In this document: positions 44,945 through 53,452 of the stretch, in pieces | Layout: every line of letters starts with the position of its first letter | Position numbering within the stretch: the stretch's first letter is position 1 | DNA from: an uncultured Lachnospiraceae bacterium | GTDB lineage: Bacteria > Bacillota > Clostridia > Lachnospirales > Lachnospiraceae | Length of the DNA stretch: 64,000 bases | Direction: 5' to 3' | Assembly (NCBI GenBank): GCA_946537305.1 | Contig: CAMNFR010000004.1 | Coordinates: forward strand, 1 to 64,000 | The notes under the pieces: generated by a model | Seen by the model: the letters and a program-made list of their open reading frames with translations, nothing else | The model's database searches: none | Told to the model about the DNA's origin: nothing | Translations under genes and position numbers: made by a program

Positions 44945-44995
44945 AATGCATAAAAATACGCATATACATGAATACGCTTGATTTTATGCAAAAAT
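44945..44995. promoter_or_regulatory. Probable ArgR operator (ARG-box-like sites)
   Basis: The stretch before argR holds AATGCATAAAAATACGCA (44945-44962), CATGAATA (44967-44974) and, on the minus strand, TTGCATAAAATCAA (44978-44992). All resemble the Firmicute ARG box CATGAATAAAAATKCAAK. They surround the argR -35 element, as expected for autoregulation. This is inference from resemblance. Confidence 0.55.
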
Positions 44996-45006
44996 TGTGA
45001 TAGAAT
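44978..45006 (+). promoter_or_regulatory. Promoter of argR
   Basis: -35 TTGATT (44978-44983), 17-nt spacer, -10 TAGAAT (45001-45006), 30 nt before the ATG; overlaps the ARG-box-like sites. Confidence 0.75.
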
Positions 45007-45035
45007 AGACACTATGAACCAGGGAGGAATGCAAC

Positions 45036-45497
45036 ATGGACAATATGCAGGGAAAAGAAGCCCGACGGGAAATGATCTGCCGTATCATCGCGCAGGAACA
45101 TATTTCCACACAGATGGAACTGACAGAGCACCTGCGTGCTGCCGGCTTTGCGGTAACACAGGCAACGATTTCCAGGGATATACGTGAGCTGCGGCTGGTG
45201 AAGGTAGCCGATGGCGGCGGACAGTTCCATTACGAAAACCGGGTAAAGGCGGAGCCTATTCCGGAGACGGGCCAGTTCCACGCGCTGTTCCGAAGCACCG
45301 TCACCCATGTCGATATCGCCAAGAATCTGATCGTAATCAAAACAGCCACCGGTATGGCACAGGCTGTCTGCGCCACCATGGACAACCTGGAATGGCCGCA
45401 GGTGGTCGGTACAATTGCCGGGGACGATACGGTACTCGTCATCGTCAGAACCGACGAAGCCGCCCAGGAACTGCTCCAACTACTGAGGCGGATATAA
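45036..45497 (+). CDS. argR: Arginine repressor
   Basis: A 153-residue transcription regulator of arginine metabolism. The N-terminal winged helix (about 1-70) contains AGFAVTQATISRDIRELRLVK. The C-terminal oligomerisation and arginine-binding domain has GTIAGDDTVLVIVR. GGGAGG precedes the ATG. Candidate ARG boxes lie over its own promoter. The natural target argF is 35 kb away in this window. It is followed by a strong terminator. Confidence 0.96.
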   Translation: MDNMQGKEARREMICRIIAQEHISTQMELTEHLRAAGFAVTQATISRDIRELRLVKVADGGGQFHYENRVKAEPIPETGQFHALFRSTVTHVDIAKNLIVIKTATGMAQAVCATMDNLEWPQVVGTIAGDDTVLVIVRTDEAAQELLQLLRRI

Positions 45498-45533
45498 GAA
45501 ATATTCGAAATATTCAGAACCATGCGAAAAATA

Positions 45534-45584
45534 AGAAAAGCAGACACATCGAGCTTGCTCGAATGGGTATGCTTTTCTTTTTTT
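45534..45584 (+). terminator. Terminator of argR
   Basis: A 9-bp stem (AGAAAAGCA 45534-45542 with TGCTTTTCT 45570-45578) crowned by a TCGAG-CTTG-CTCGA mini-hairpin and followed by TTTTTTTC. Confidence 0.88.
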
Positions 45585-45601
45585 CATATGGTGAGAATCA
45601 C

Positions 45602-45643
45602 CAAGTCACAGACAGAAGCGCTGGTAAGCGCGTCTGTGACTTG
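45602..45643. repeat. Perfect 12-bp inverted repeat with inner hairpin
   Basis: CAAGTCACAGAC (45602-45613) pairs perfectly with 45632-45643, and the loop contains GCGCT-GGTA-AGCGC. There is no T-tract on either strand. It lies between argR and the convergent lactonase gene and may be a terminator or RNA-stability element for the lactonase mRNA. Confidence 0.8.
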
Positions 45644-45671
45644 TGGTTCTGAAAATTTCCTACCCTTATCC

Positions 45672-46727
45672 TTATTGCTCCGGCAGTTCCAGTATAAATG
45701 CGCAGCTGGGCTGCGGTATTTTCATGGCTTTATGCTGCATGAGGATCTGCCCTGTCTCCATATCTACTTTAAAGAAGCTCAACGTGTTAGATTCCTGATT
45801 CACGGAGAAAAGATGCTTTCCGTCCGGGAAGACGCCTACATTCTTGGGGTAAACGCCGCTGATGGGAAGTACCTTCAGCTGTGTCAGCTTCCCGGTCTCG
45901 ATATCTCGCCGGAAAATACAGATACTGTTCTCTCCGGAATTGCAGACGATAAGATTTTTCCCGTCTTTCGTGATCACAAAGGAAACGGCGGCGCTGTAAT
46001 CGTTGAATTTTTTGGCCAGTGTCGACTGAATTTCCACCAGGTTGAGCACCGGGCCGCGGCGGCTGTCCTCGTAGCTGTATACCGTAATCTGATTCAGCTG
46101 CTCCTTCAGCACATAAAAATATTTTCCGTCCGGACTGAAGCGAATATAGCAAGGCGCTGCTTTCAGCTTGCTGTGCAAGATATCAAGCCCATCCAGCTTC
46201 CCTGCATCATGGTCAAATTTGTAGATACGGACCTGATCCAGACCGGAATCCGCCACGAACAGATATTTTTCATCCGGGGAGAAGCAAGAACAGCGGCAGT
46301 GCGGTCTCAGATTGCGTTCTGTCACGTTTCCGGGACTGCGGTGATATCGCTGATCTGCGATCTTACCCAGCGTTCCATCTTCATTCAGTCGCAGCACCGT
46401 CACCTTGCCGTCATAAAAACCGCACACGACCAGATACGTGTTCTTGCGGGAAACGGTGATATGGCATCCACGCATGCCCTTGATCTGTACGGAATTCAGG
46501 CGCTTCAGATCCCCGTCTTCCTGAATGGCAAATGCCACCACACCGAGATCCGTAATGGCATACAGATAGCGATGATCATGGGAGGCGGCCACATACGACG
46601 CGTTGCTGACCGTATATTCCGACTGCTTTGTTGCACTGCCATCCTCTGCGTTCAGAGAAAGCACCGTAAGGCCTTTCCCGTCGTTCATATCTGTATAGGA
46701 ACCCACATAGGCAATATATCTGCTCAT
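45672..46727 (-). CDS. Lactonase-family beta-propeller protein (6-phosphogluconolactonase-like)
   Basis: A 351-residue soluble seven-bladed propeller of the lactonase family (Pgl/YkgB type). It starts YIAYVGSYTDMNDGKGLTV, and blade repeats include SRKNTYLVVCGFYDGKVTV, SPDEKYLFVADSGLDQVRIY, SPDGKYFYVLKEQLNQITVY and FPDGKHLFSVNQESNTLSFF. Characterised members hydrolyse 6-phosphogluconolactone in the pentose phosphate pathway, though the fold is also used for other lactones. No zwf or gnd is adjacent, so the substrate is uncertain. It has its own promoter, divergent from pckA. Confidence 0.88.
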   Translation of the reverse strand: MSRYIAYVGSYTDMNDGKGLTVLSLNAEDGSATKQSEYTVSNASYVAASHDHRYLYAITDLGVVAFAIQEDGDLKRLNSVQIKGMRGCHITVSRKNTYLVVCGFYDGKVTVLRLNEDGTLGKIADQRYHRSPGNVTERNLRPHCRCSCFSPDEKYLFVADSGLDQVRIYKFDHDAGKLDGLDILHSKLKAAPCYIRFSPDGKYFYVLKEQLNQITVYSYEDSRRGPVLNLVEIQSTLAKKFNDYSAAVSFVITKDGKNLIVCNSGENSICIFRRDIETGKLTQLKVLPISGVYPKNVGVFPDGKHLFSVNQESNTLSFFKVDMETGQILMQHKAMKIPQPSCAFILELPEQ

Positions 46728-46783
46728 AGACCGATCCTTTCTGTTACCGTGCTATTCTATTCTGCTGCCGGAAACATACCGAT

Positions 46784-46812
46784 ATTTTAACACACCCCTT
46801 GTCATTTGTTAA
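46784..46812 (-). promoter_or_regulatory. Promoter of lactonase gene
   Basis: Minus strand -35 TTAACA (46807-46812), 17-nt spacer, -10 TAAAAT (46784-46789). Confidence 0.65.
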
Positions 46813-46878
46813 GTCGTTTCTGAAAAAAAGAGAATCACTAAACATTATGACGAAAAATTGTGATATATTTGAGGAGGA

Positions 46879-46925
46879 TACACTATTGACAGTGTACACT
46901 AACTAGGGGTAAAATTAGTGCTAAT
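46879..46925 (+). promoter_or_regulatory. pckA promoter with overlapping palindromes
   Basis: -35 TTGACA (46886-46891), 18-nt spacer, -10 TAAAAT (46910-46915). Around the -35 lie TACACT-N6-AGTGTA (46879-46896) and the palindrome AGTGTACACT (46891-46900), and at the start point ATTAG-TG-CTAAT (46914-46925). These look like repressor sites. The leader (46929-46962) can form a GACAAT/ATTGTC hairpin. Confidence 0.7.
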
Positions 46926-47007
46926 AAAGACAATATCGGTTCGGTATTCTGCCGGCATTGTCTGAACTCGTTAATTTTGCACTATTTATGAAAAGAGGTA
47001 CAAACCA

Positions 47008-48621
47008 ATGGGAAATCTTGATCTGACCAAGTATGGTATCACCGGTGCTACCGAGATCATCCACAATCCTTCTTTTGAGTTTCTGTATGAGGAAGAGATG
47101 AAACCGGAACTTACCGGCTTTGACAAGGGTGTGCTGACAGAGCTGGGTGCTGTGAATGTTATGACCGGCATCTACACCGGACGCTCCCCGAAAGATAAAT
47201 ATATTGTCATGGATGAAAACTCCAAGGATACCGTTTGGTGGGACACCCCTGAGTATCCGAATGACAACCACGTAATGACCGAGGAGACCTGGGGCAAGGT
47301 CAAGGAAATGGCCGTGAAGGAACTCTCCGGCAAGCGTCTGTTCGTCATGGACTGCTTCTGCGGCACCAATGCTGATACCCGCATGGCCGTTCGTTTCATC
47401 ATGGAAGTAGCCTGGCAGGCACACTTCATCAAGAATATGTTCATCATCCCCACGGAAGAAGAGCTGGCCAGCTTCGAGCCGGATTTCGTGTGCTTCAATG
47501 CTTCCAAGGCTAAATGTGAAAACTACAAAGAACTCGGTCTTCGTTCTGACACAGTCGCTGCCTTTAACGTTACCAGCCGTGAGCAGGTCATCCTGAACAC
47601 CTGGTATGGCGGTGAAATGAAGAAGGGTCTCTTCTCCATGATGAACTACTATCTGCCGCTGAAGGGCATTGCTTCCATGCACTGCTCCGCCAACACCGAT
47701 ATGGAAGGCAAGAACACTGCCATCTTCTTCGGTCTGTCCGGCACCGGCAAGACTACCCTCTCCACCGATCCCAAGCGTCTGCTGATCGGCGATGACGAGC
47801 ACGGCTGGGATGATGACGGCGTGTTCAACTTCGAGGGCGGCTGCTATGCGAAGGTCATCAATCTGGATAAGGAATCCGAGCCCGACATCTACAACGCTAT
47901 CCGCCGCAACGCGCTGCTGGAGAATGTAACCGTAGATGAGAACGGCAAGATCGACTTTGCGGACAAGTCCGTGACGGAAAACACCCGTGTTTCCTATCCG
48001 ATCGATCATATCGAGAACATCGCGCTGAAGGTAAACGGCAAGTCCGCCGGTCCTGAGGCTGAGAACGTAATCTTCCTGTCTGCGGATGCTTTCGGCGTTC
48101 TTCCGCCCGTGTCCATCCTGACACCTGAGCAGACCAAGTACTATTTCCTGTCCGGTTTCACCGCCAAGCTGGCCGGTACGGAGCGCGGCATCACTGAGCC
48201 CACCCCTACCTTCTCCGCCTGCTTTGGACAGGCCTTCCTGGAGCTGCATCCCACCAAATACGGTGAAGAGCTGGTCAAGAGAATGGAAAAGAGCGGCGCC
48301 AAGGCTTATCTGGTGAACACCGGCTGGAACGGCACCGGCAAGCGTATCTCCATCAAGGATACCCGCGGTATCATCGATGCCATCCTGAACGGCGATGTTC
48401 TGAAGGCACCTACCAAGATGATCCCGTTCTTCAACTTTGAGGTTCCCACGGAGCTGCCGGGCGTAGATTCTGCCATCCTGGACCCCCGCGACACCTATGC
48501 GGATGCTGCTGAGTGGGATGAGAAGGCTAAAGATCTGGCACAACGCTTCATCAAGAACTTCACGAAATATGAAGGCAATGAAGCCGGCAAGGCTCTGGTA
48601 GCTGCTGGCCCTCAGCTGTAA
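47008..48621 (+). CDS. pckA: Phosphoenolpyruvate carboxykinase (ATP)
   Basis: A 537-residue cytosolic enzyme interconverting oxaloacetate + ATP and PEP + CO2 + ADP. It has the substrate motif [14 protein letters not shown], the Lys/His metal site [16 protein letters not shown], kinase P-loop [13 protein letters not shown] (about 243-255), [21 protein letters not shown] and the RVSYPIDHI arginine. Full length. Codon use resembles hppA, suggesting strong expression. In anaerobes it often works toward oxaloacetate to feed succinate or propionate formation; direction here is not shown. AAGAGG precedes the ATG. Promoter and terminator make it monocistronic. Confidence 0.98.
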   Translation: MGNLDLTKYGITGATEIIHNPSFEFLYEEEMKPELTGFDKGVLTELGAVNVMTGIYTGRSPKDKYIVMDENSKDTVWWDTPEYPNDNHVMTEETWGKVKEMAVKELSGKRLFVMDCFCGTNADTRMAVRFIMEVAWQAHFIKNMFIIPTEEELASFEPDFVCFNASKAKCENYKELGLRSDTVAAFNVTSREQVILNTWYGGEMKKGLFSMMNYYLPLKGIASMHCSANTDMEGKNTAIFFGLSGTGKTTLSTDPKRLLIGDDEHGWDDDGVFNFEGGCYAKVINLDKESEPDIYNAIRRNALLENVTVDENGKIDFADKSVTENTRVSYPIDHIENIALKVNGKSAGPEAENVIFLSADAFGVLPPVSILTPEQTKYYFLSGFTAKLAGTERGITEPTPTFSACFGQAFLELHPTKYGEELVKRMEKSGAKAYLVNTGWNGTGKRISIKDTRGIIDAILNGDVLKAPTKMIPFFNFEVPTELPGVDSAILDPRDTYADAAEWDEKAKDLAQRFIKNFTKYEGNEAGKALVAAGPQL

Positions 48622-48646
48622 CTGATACCTACTATAACCAATGAAA

Positions 48647-48681
48647 GACCGGTACGTTTCTGGGACGTACCGGTCCTTTTT
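48647..48681 (+). terminator. Terminator of pckA
   Basis: Perfect 11-bp stem (GACCGGTACGT 48647-48657 with 48665-48675), 7-nt loop, then CTTTTT. Confidence 0.93.
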
Positions 48682-48713
48682 ATGTTTTCTCATCTCTATG
48701 TTTTCTCATCTCT
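48682..48713. repeat. Tandem 16-bp duplication
   Basis: ATGTTTTCTCATCTCT occurs twice head to tail (48682-48697 and 48698-48713), just after the pckA terminator. It is probably a replication-slippage product. Confidence 0.9.
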
Positions 48714-48758
48714 TTACAAGTTGCAATAGATCAATCCAATCCATGATAAGTATCCATC

Positions 48759-48812
48759 ATGTCACATACTGACATAAATGACGGGGACATTATTTGTACT
48801 TCATGCTATAAT
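48759..48812 (+). promoter_or_regulatory. Promoter and dyad upstream of orphan LuxR regulator
   Basis: -35-like GGGACA (48784-48789), 17-nt spacer, consensus -10 TATAAT (48807-48812). Upstream is a perfect dyad ATGTCA-N5-TGACAT (48759-48775), with a further half-site GACAT overlapping the -35. The weak -35 with an upstream dyad suggests activator binding, perhaps by the LuxR protein itself. Confidence 0.55.
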
Positions 48813-48871
48813 TATATGGGTAAGTATAGGCTTTATCCCTTCAGGGATGAAATATCAGGAGGTTCCGGATC

Positions 48872-49510
48872 ATGCATAAGGTTTTGATCGTTGAGAGCCA
48901 ACTTGTTCCACGACAGCTGTTTAAATACATCGTTGCTTCCTCGGGCCGATATTCTATCACTGCCTGTATTGATAATATAGACGAAGCCGATATATTTTGC
49001 GCCCGAGGTGAAGCTGATCTGATACTGATAGACCCTATACTCAGTAACGGTTCCGACGGACTTCACGCAGCTGGACAGATCAAGCTGGCCTATCCGCACA
49101 TTCGCATCATTCTTGTGACTGCCGTTTCGGATGAGCGGATTCTTTTGCGTGCCAGAAATATCAGCGTAGATTCTTTCTGGTATATGGAGATACAGCGCAT
49201 TCCTCTTATTGAGATCATGGACCGCACAATGGCGGGAGAACATTTATTTCCTGAACATCCGCCTGTAATCAATTTAGGTCTTACCAACAGTTCGCATCTC
49301 ACAGCCCGCGAAATGGATGTACTTCACCTTTTATGTGACGGGCTTACAGACAGGGAAATCGCTGAAAGTCTGTTCCTGAGCATCACCACCATACGTTATC
49401 ATATCAATAATCTGATCAGCAAGACAGGCTTCAACTCAAGAACAGAACTTGCCATTCACGCCATCCGAAGCGGCATTACCATCCCCGGATGGAATAATCA
49501 TCACAAATAA
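48872..49510 (+). CDS. Orphan LuxR-type response regulator with degenerate receiver
   Basis: A 212-residue regulator. Residues 1-120 have a receiver-like fold (HKVLIVESQ, DLILIDPIL with Asp54 at the phosphorylation position, RIILVTAVSDE). The acidic pocket has one Glu8 instead of the usual pair, and the conserved lysine loop reads FWYMEIQ, so normal phosphorylation is doubtful. The C terminus (141-205) is a clear LuxR HTH: LTAREMDVLHLLCDGLTD, REIAESLFLSITTIRYHINN. AGGAGG precedes the ATG. No kinase is adjacent. It is a paralogue of the partial gene at 63760. Confidence 0.9.
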   Translation: MHKVLIVESQLVPRQLFKYIVASSGRYSITACIDNIDEADIFCARGEADLILIDPILSNGSDGLHAAGQIKLAYPHIRIILVTAVSDERILLRARNISVDSFWYMEIQRIPLIEIMDRTMAGEHLFPEHPPVINLGLTNSSHLTAREMDVLHLLCDGLTDREIAESLFLSITTIRYHINNLISKTGFNSRTELAIHAIRSGITIPGWNNHHK

Positions 49511-49551
49511 AAACGGGATTTCGAAGATATGTCCCTCGAAATCCCGTTTTT
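49509..49551. terminator. Bidirectional terminator
   Basis: A perfect 16-bp stem (AAAAACGGGATTTCGA 49509-49524 with 49536-49551) with an 11-nt loop and A/T ends on both sides. It overlaps the LuxR stop codon and serves convergent telA. Confidence 0.95.
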
Positions 49552-49559
49552 ATTTATGC

Positions 49560-50708
49560 CTAGCGCATGGCCAGCAGCTTCTGCTTCAGTTCCTCTTCCA
49601 TCTTGGCAATCTCAGCTTCTGCTTCGCGGCGCTTCTGTCTGCCTTCATCCTGAATACGGGTAACTTCCTCCAGTGTGGAGATCAGCTGTTCATTGGTATG
49701 ACGCAGCGTTTCCAGATCTACCACGCCGCGTTCGGATTCCTTCGCGGTCTCGATAGTGGCGGTCTTCAGCTTATCCGCATTCTTCTTCAGAATCTCATTG
49801 GTCAGATCCGAGACCTCGCGCTGGGCCTTTACCGCGGCTTCCGCATGAGCAAGTCCCAGAGCAATGACCATCTGGCTCTTCCAGAGCGGGATGGTGTTCA
49901 CGATCGTGGACTGGATCTTGTCAGACATCATGACATCGTTGTTCTGAACCAGACGAATCTGGGGTGACATCTGCAGGGAAACCGTGCGGGTCAGCTCCAG
50001 GTCATGGATCTTCTTTTCAAACCGGTTGGCCATCTCCACCATATCGTTGACCTTTTGTGCATCCTCCGGCTGACCGGTGCGGGCAGCCTGCTCACGCAGC
50101 GCGGGAATGGTGACCTCCTCCAGCTCCTTCAGCTTCTTCTTGCCGGCAAGGATGTACATGGTCAGCTCTTTATAATACGTCAGGTTAAGCTGATAGAGCT
50201 GATCCAGCGTAGCGGTATCCTTCATCAACGTGATCTGATGCTTTTCAAGCGCTTCCACGATTTTTTCGATATTGGTCTCCGCTTTGGCGTACTGCGCCTT
50301 CATGGTCGCCAGGCTCTTGGCTTTTCTCTTGACCCGGCCAAAGAAGCCTTTTTCTTCCTCGTCCGCGTCAAAATTTCGGAGCTCCGTGACCACTTCAGAA
50401 ATCAGGCCGCCGACTTCTCCCAGGTCCTTGGTCCGTACATTTTCCAGCGCTTTCTCAGAAAAGCTGGCAACCTTTGCCTGAGCACCGGCGCCGTACTGCA
50501 TTACCTGCGCGGTATTCATAACATCGATCTGCTTGGAGAAATCCTCCACCATCTTCTTTTCCGCGTCTGTCAGCATGCTGTCATCATAGGCAGGTGCTTC
50601 CGGTTTCTTTTCTTCCTCGGCCACTGTGGTCACATCCGGCGCGGCCGGCGCTTCCGCAAAGGGTTCAAAAGTAAGGCTGATGGCCTGTTCCGCATTCGTC
50701 TCGCTCAT
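49560..50708 (-). CDS. telA: TelA-family toxic anion resistance protein
   Basis: A 382-residue cytosolic, mostly helical protein of the TelA (TerC-independent tellurite/toxic anion resistance) family. An acidic, Pro/Ala-rich N terminus (about 1-45) precedes long coiled-coil helices (DAEKKMVEDFSKQIDV; LELTRTVSLQMSPQIRLVQN; NTIPLWKSQMVIALGL), with a charged C-terminal coiled coil (EAEAEIAKMEEELKQKLL). ATG 50708 is chosen because GAGGAGG lies 9 nt upstream. It follows xpaC by 40 nt; the two genes are a common Firmicute pair. The molecular function is poorly known, with envelope-stress roles proposed. Confidence 0.93.
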   Translation of the reverse strand: MSETNAEQAISLTFEPFAEAPAAPDVTTVAEEEKKPEAPAYDDSMLTDAEKKMVEDFSKQIDVMNTAQVMQYGAGAQAKVASFSEKALENVRTKDLGEVGGLISEVVTELRNFDADEEEKGFFGRVKRKAKSLATMKAQYAKAETNIEKIVEALEKHQITLMKDTATLDQLYQLNLTYYKELTMYILAGKKKLKELEEVTIPALREQAARTGQPEDAQKVNDMVEMANRFEKKIHDLELTRTVSLQMSPQIRLVQNNDVMMSDKIQSTIVNTIPLWKSQMVIALGLAHAEAAVKAQREVSDLTNEILKKNADKLKTATIETAKESERGVVDLETLRHTNEQLISTLEEVTRIQDEGRQKRREAEAEIAKMEEELKQKLLAMR

Positions 50709-50748
50709 GATCATTATCCTCCTCGTGAGTGGCTTGACACACGTTTAC

Positions 50749-52125
50749 TTACTTGATCTGTGCTTCCTGAACCTGACCCTGCGCAGCTCCCTGAGCAGAG
50801 GGCGTACCGGCCTGGGCCGGCTGGCTGAAGGGCTGATCCGTCAATCCTTCCTGTGCCATCAGGTTCTGAAGGACCGCAATATCAGAACGCACATCCATGG
50901 CGGCTTCCATATAGAAGGAATCCAGCAGTTTTTCATACGCGTCGTTGATGGTATCGATGGTCTCCTCAATTTCTGCCTTCGCGGAGCTGATATTTTCCCC
51001 CTCGATAGGCTGTGAATCCAGCTCCCGGTAGGTCTGTACCAGCTTATCCGTGGTAGGCATATAATAATTCATAAATTTGCGAAGCTTGGGCAATTGGTCC
51101 GGCTTCTGCTGCAGCACCAGAAAGATTTTTCTCATCAGCATCTCCAGGCGGTCCAGCTTGCGGGTGATTTCCTCCCCGGGGATGGCATCGTTGGCCTCCC
51201 GGATCTTGGAAATATATCTCTCCCCCTCCCGGATAGCGGCCTGAAGTTCCGGATCATCTGCCTCTATGCTGTCGAACAGCCGGCTCTCTTCCTTCTGCTT
51301 GGCCTCTTTGGCTCGCTCCTCGTAGGCAGCTGCCGTCTCCTGATACTGACGCCACGTCTCATCATCCAGCATAAGCGTGGTCTGCTGCGCATCCAGTCTT
51401 CCGCGCGGGAAGAACTTCTTTTCGATCATCGTGCGCAGATCCTTCCGGACGAACGCTTCGCTCTTTCCCACGGCGGCCGCCAGATCCGCAATACTGACAT
51501 AACTCCTGCCATCCAATACGGAAACATAGGTGCGGAAGCGTTTCAGGCGCGCCTGCGTGAGCAATCCGAACCTCAGCAGCGCAATAGAGCCCAACAGAAA
51601 TGGCAGCAGCAGAAAGGATGCAATAATGCCTCCTGTCCTGTCACCCGGAATAAAAATTGTCCCGATGATCGTAGCGAAGAGAGAGAATCCGAAAATACCT
51701 GTCAGGAGTCCGCCAAAGATCGTGGAAAGAAATCCGCCGATCTGCCCGGGCGGGTTTTTTGCGTACAGTTCCGGTTTTGCTTCCCGGTACTTACGCAAAA
51801 ACTCCTCTCCCGCATAGCGGAAGCGCCCCAGGCTGTCACGGACCAGACGACCGTCATGATGGTGGGCCTCCCCGCCCTCCGACCAGCGCCTGGCACCTTC
51901 GCCATAAGAATATTTCTCTTCTCCGCGGCGGCGGCCCATAGCCCAGTCACCTGCGCCGTAGGACTGCCGCTCACTGCCTCCGGTATCGATATGCAGTTCG
52001 TCAAAGACCTCGTCAATTGTCCGCCGGATACTATTGTTCAGACGTTCAAACTCCTGAGAGCTTACGCAATCATCCACAATACCAGCAATAATATCCCCCA
52101 GACTGCGATCCTCTCTGTAAGGCAT
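50749..52125 (-). CDS. XpaC-like protein (5-bromo-4-chloroindolyl phosphate hydrolysis family)
   Basis: A 458-residue protein with a polar, Gly/Arg-rich N terminus (about 1-125), two hydrophobic segments (about 130-160 and 165-190), then a winged-helix-like region (SYVSIADLAAAVGKSEAFVRKDLR) and a long helical XpaC domain (about 285-430, KLRKFMNYYMPTTDKLVQTY). A Gln/Ala/Pro-rich tail ends it. It is paired with telA, as in other Firmicutes. The HTH-like insert suggests regulatory or protein-binding function. The family name comes from an indirect phenotype and does not prove phosphatase activity. AAGGAGGG precedes the ATG; it starts 34 nt after tyrS. Confidence 0.88.
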   Translation of the reverse strand: MPYREDRSLGDIIAGIVDDCVSSQEFERLNNSIRRTIDEVFDELHIDTGGSERQSYGAGDWAMGRRRGEEKYSYGEGARRWSEGGEAHHHDGRLVRDSLGRFRYAGEEFLRKYREAKPELYAKNPPGQIGGFLSTIFGGLLTGIFGFSLFATIIGTIFIPGDRTGGIIASFLLLPFLLGSIALLRFGLLTQARLKRFRTYVSVLDGRSYVSIADLAAAVGKSEAFVRKDLRTMIEKKFFPRGRLDAQQTTLMLDDETWRQYQETAAAYEERAKEAKQKEESRLFDSIEADDPELQAAIREGERYISKIREANDAIPGEEITRKLDRLEMLMRKIFLVLQQKPDQLPKLRKFMNYYMPTTDKLVQTYRELDSQPIEGENISSAKAEIEETIDTINDAYEKLLDSFYMEAAMDVRSDIAVLQNLMAQEGLTDQPFSQPAQAGTPSAQGAAQGQVQEAQIK

Positions 52126-52159
52126 GACTGCCCTCCTTATTTGTCAGCCTGCAGGCCGG

Positions 52160-53380
52160 TTATACCAGCACCTTGCAATATTTCTTCTTACCGCGGCGTA
52201 CTACCACACCGTCTCCGATATCCTCTTTGGTAAAGGCCCGGAAGGGATCCGTAATCTTTTCTCCCTCTACGGTCACGCCGCCCTGCTGCACATTGCGGCG
52301 TGCTTCGGAGCGGGTAGGCGCAAGTTCCGCGCGGACCATCATGCCAAGGATATCGATGCTGCCCTCTTTGAAGTCCTCATCCGTCAGTGTGACGGTAGGC
52401 ATATTGGCGTCGTCTCCGCCGCCGCCGAACAGCGCGCGGGCCGCCGCCTGGGCTTTCTCGGCCTCTTCTTCACCATGTACCAGTTTGGTCAGCTCATAGG
52501 CCAGAATCTCCTTCGCAGTATTCAGCTGGCTGCCTTCCCACTTATCCATCTCATCGATCTGCTCCAGGGGCAGGAAGGTGAGCATGCGCAGGCATTTCAG
52601 CACATCCGCATCCGCGATGTTTCTCCAGTACTGATAGAACTCATAGGGCGTGGTCTTTTCCGGATCCAGCCACACAGCGCCGGACTGGGTCTTGCCCATC
52701 TTCTTGCCCTCGGAATTCAGCAGCAGTGTGATGGTCATGGCATAGGCGTCCTTGCCCAGCTTGCGGCGGATCAGCTCCGTGCCGCCCAGCATGTTGCTCC
52801 ACTGATCATCCCCGCCGAACTGCAGGTTGCAGCCATATTTCTGGAAGAGCATATAGAAATCGTAGCTCTGCATGATCATGTAGTTGAACTCCAGGAAGCT
52901 CAGGCCCTTCTCCATACGCTGCTTGTAGCATTCCGCGCGCAGCATATTATTTACGGAGAAGCAGGAACCGACTTCCCGCAGCAGTTCCACATAATTCAGG
53001 TTCAGCAGCCAGTCGGCATTGTTTACCATCATCGCCTTCCCGTCAGAGAAATCGATGAATCGGCTCATCTGCTTTTTAAAGCAATCTATATTATGCTGAA
53101 TGGTCTCTTTGGTCATCATTTTTCTCATATCGGTGCGGCCGGAAGGGTCGCCGATCATGCCGGTGCCGCCGCCCAGCAGGGCGATGGGCTTATTGCCGGC
53201 CATCTGCAGACGCTTCATCAGGCAAAGTGCCATAAAATGACCCACATGCAGGCTGTCGGCCGTGGGGTCAAATCCGATATAGAAGACCGCGTTGCCGGAG
53301 TTGATCAACTCTTTGATCTCTTCTTCATCCGTCACCTGCGCGATCAGGCCTCTTGCTACCAGTTCGTCATAAATTGTCAT
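52160..53380 (-). CDS. tyrS: Tyrosyl-tRNA synthetase
   Basis: A 406-residue class I synthetase charging tRNA-Tyr. The HIGH motif is HVGH in [12 protein letters not shown] (about 43-54), the tyrosine pocket includes [12 protein letters not shown] and [12 protein letters not shown], and the KMSKS-type loop is [12 protein letters not shown] near 230. A C-terminal S4 RNA-binding domain (about 340-406) ends it. Expression is from a consensus promoter with a short leader; no T-box was found, unlike many Firmicute tyrS genes. xpaC-telA follow closely and may be co-transcribed. Confidence 0.98.
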   Translation of the reverse strand: MTIYDELVARGLIAQVTDEEEIKELINSGNAVFYIGFDPTADSLHVGHFMALCLMKRLQMAGNKPIALLGGGTGMIGDPSGRTDMRKMMTKETIQHNIDCFKKQMSRFIDFSDGKAMMVNNADWLLNLNYVELLREVGSCFSVNNMLRAECYKQRMEKGLSFLEFNYMIMQSYDFYMLFQKYGCNLQFGGDDQWSNMLGGTELIRRKLGKDAYAMTITLLLNSEGKKMGKTQSGAVWLDPEKTTPYEFYQYWRNIADADVLKCLRMLTFLPLEQIDEMDKWEGSQLNTAKEILAYELTKLVHGEEEAEKAQAAARALFGGGGDDANMPTVTLTDEDFKEGSIDILGMMVRAELAPTRSEARRNVQQGGVTVEGEKITDPFRAFTKEDIGDGVVVRRGKKKYCKVLV

Positions 53381-53416
53381 CGAACTATGCTCCTTTTGTT
53401 GATTTTCTAACTAATA

Positions 53417-53446
53417 ATTATACAGAATTTACCCTCTGTTTGTCAA
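53417..53446 (-). promoter_or_regulatory. Promoter of tyrS
   Basis: Minus strand consensus -35 TTGACA (53441-53446) and -10 TATAAT (53417-53422), 18-nt spacer, about 35 nt before the ATG; AAAGGAG lies in the leader. Confidence 0.9.
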
Positions 53447-53452
53447 TATTGT

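Noticed and set aside
46921..48693. 590-codon open frame antisense to pckA
   Set aside because: Shadow of pckA; it has no recognisable domain and would start inside the pckA terminator region.
53381..53452. T-box leader for tyrS
   Set aside because: The leader is only about 30 nt after a consensus promoter; there is no room for a T-box and no conserved T-box sequence.
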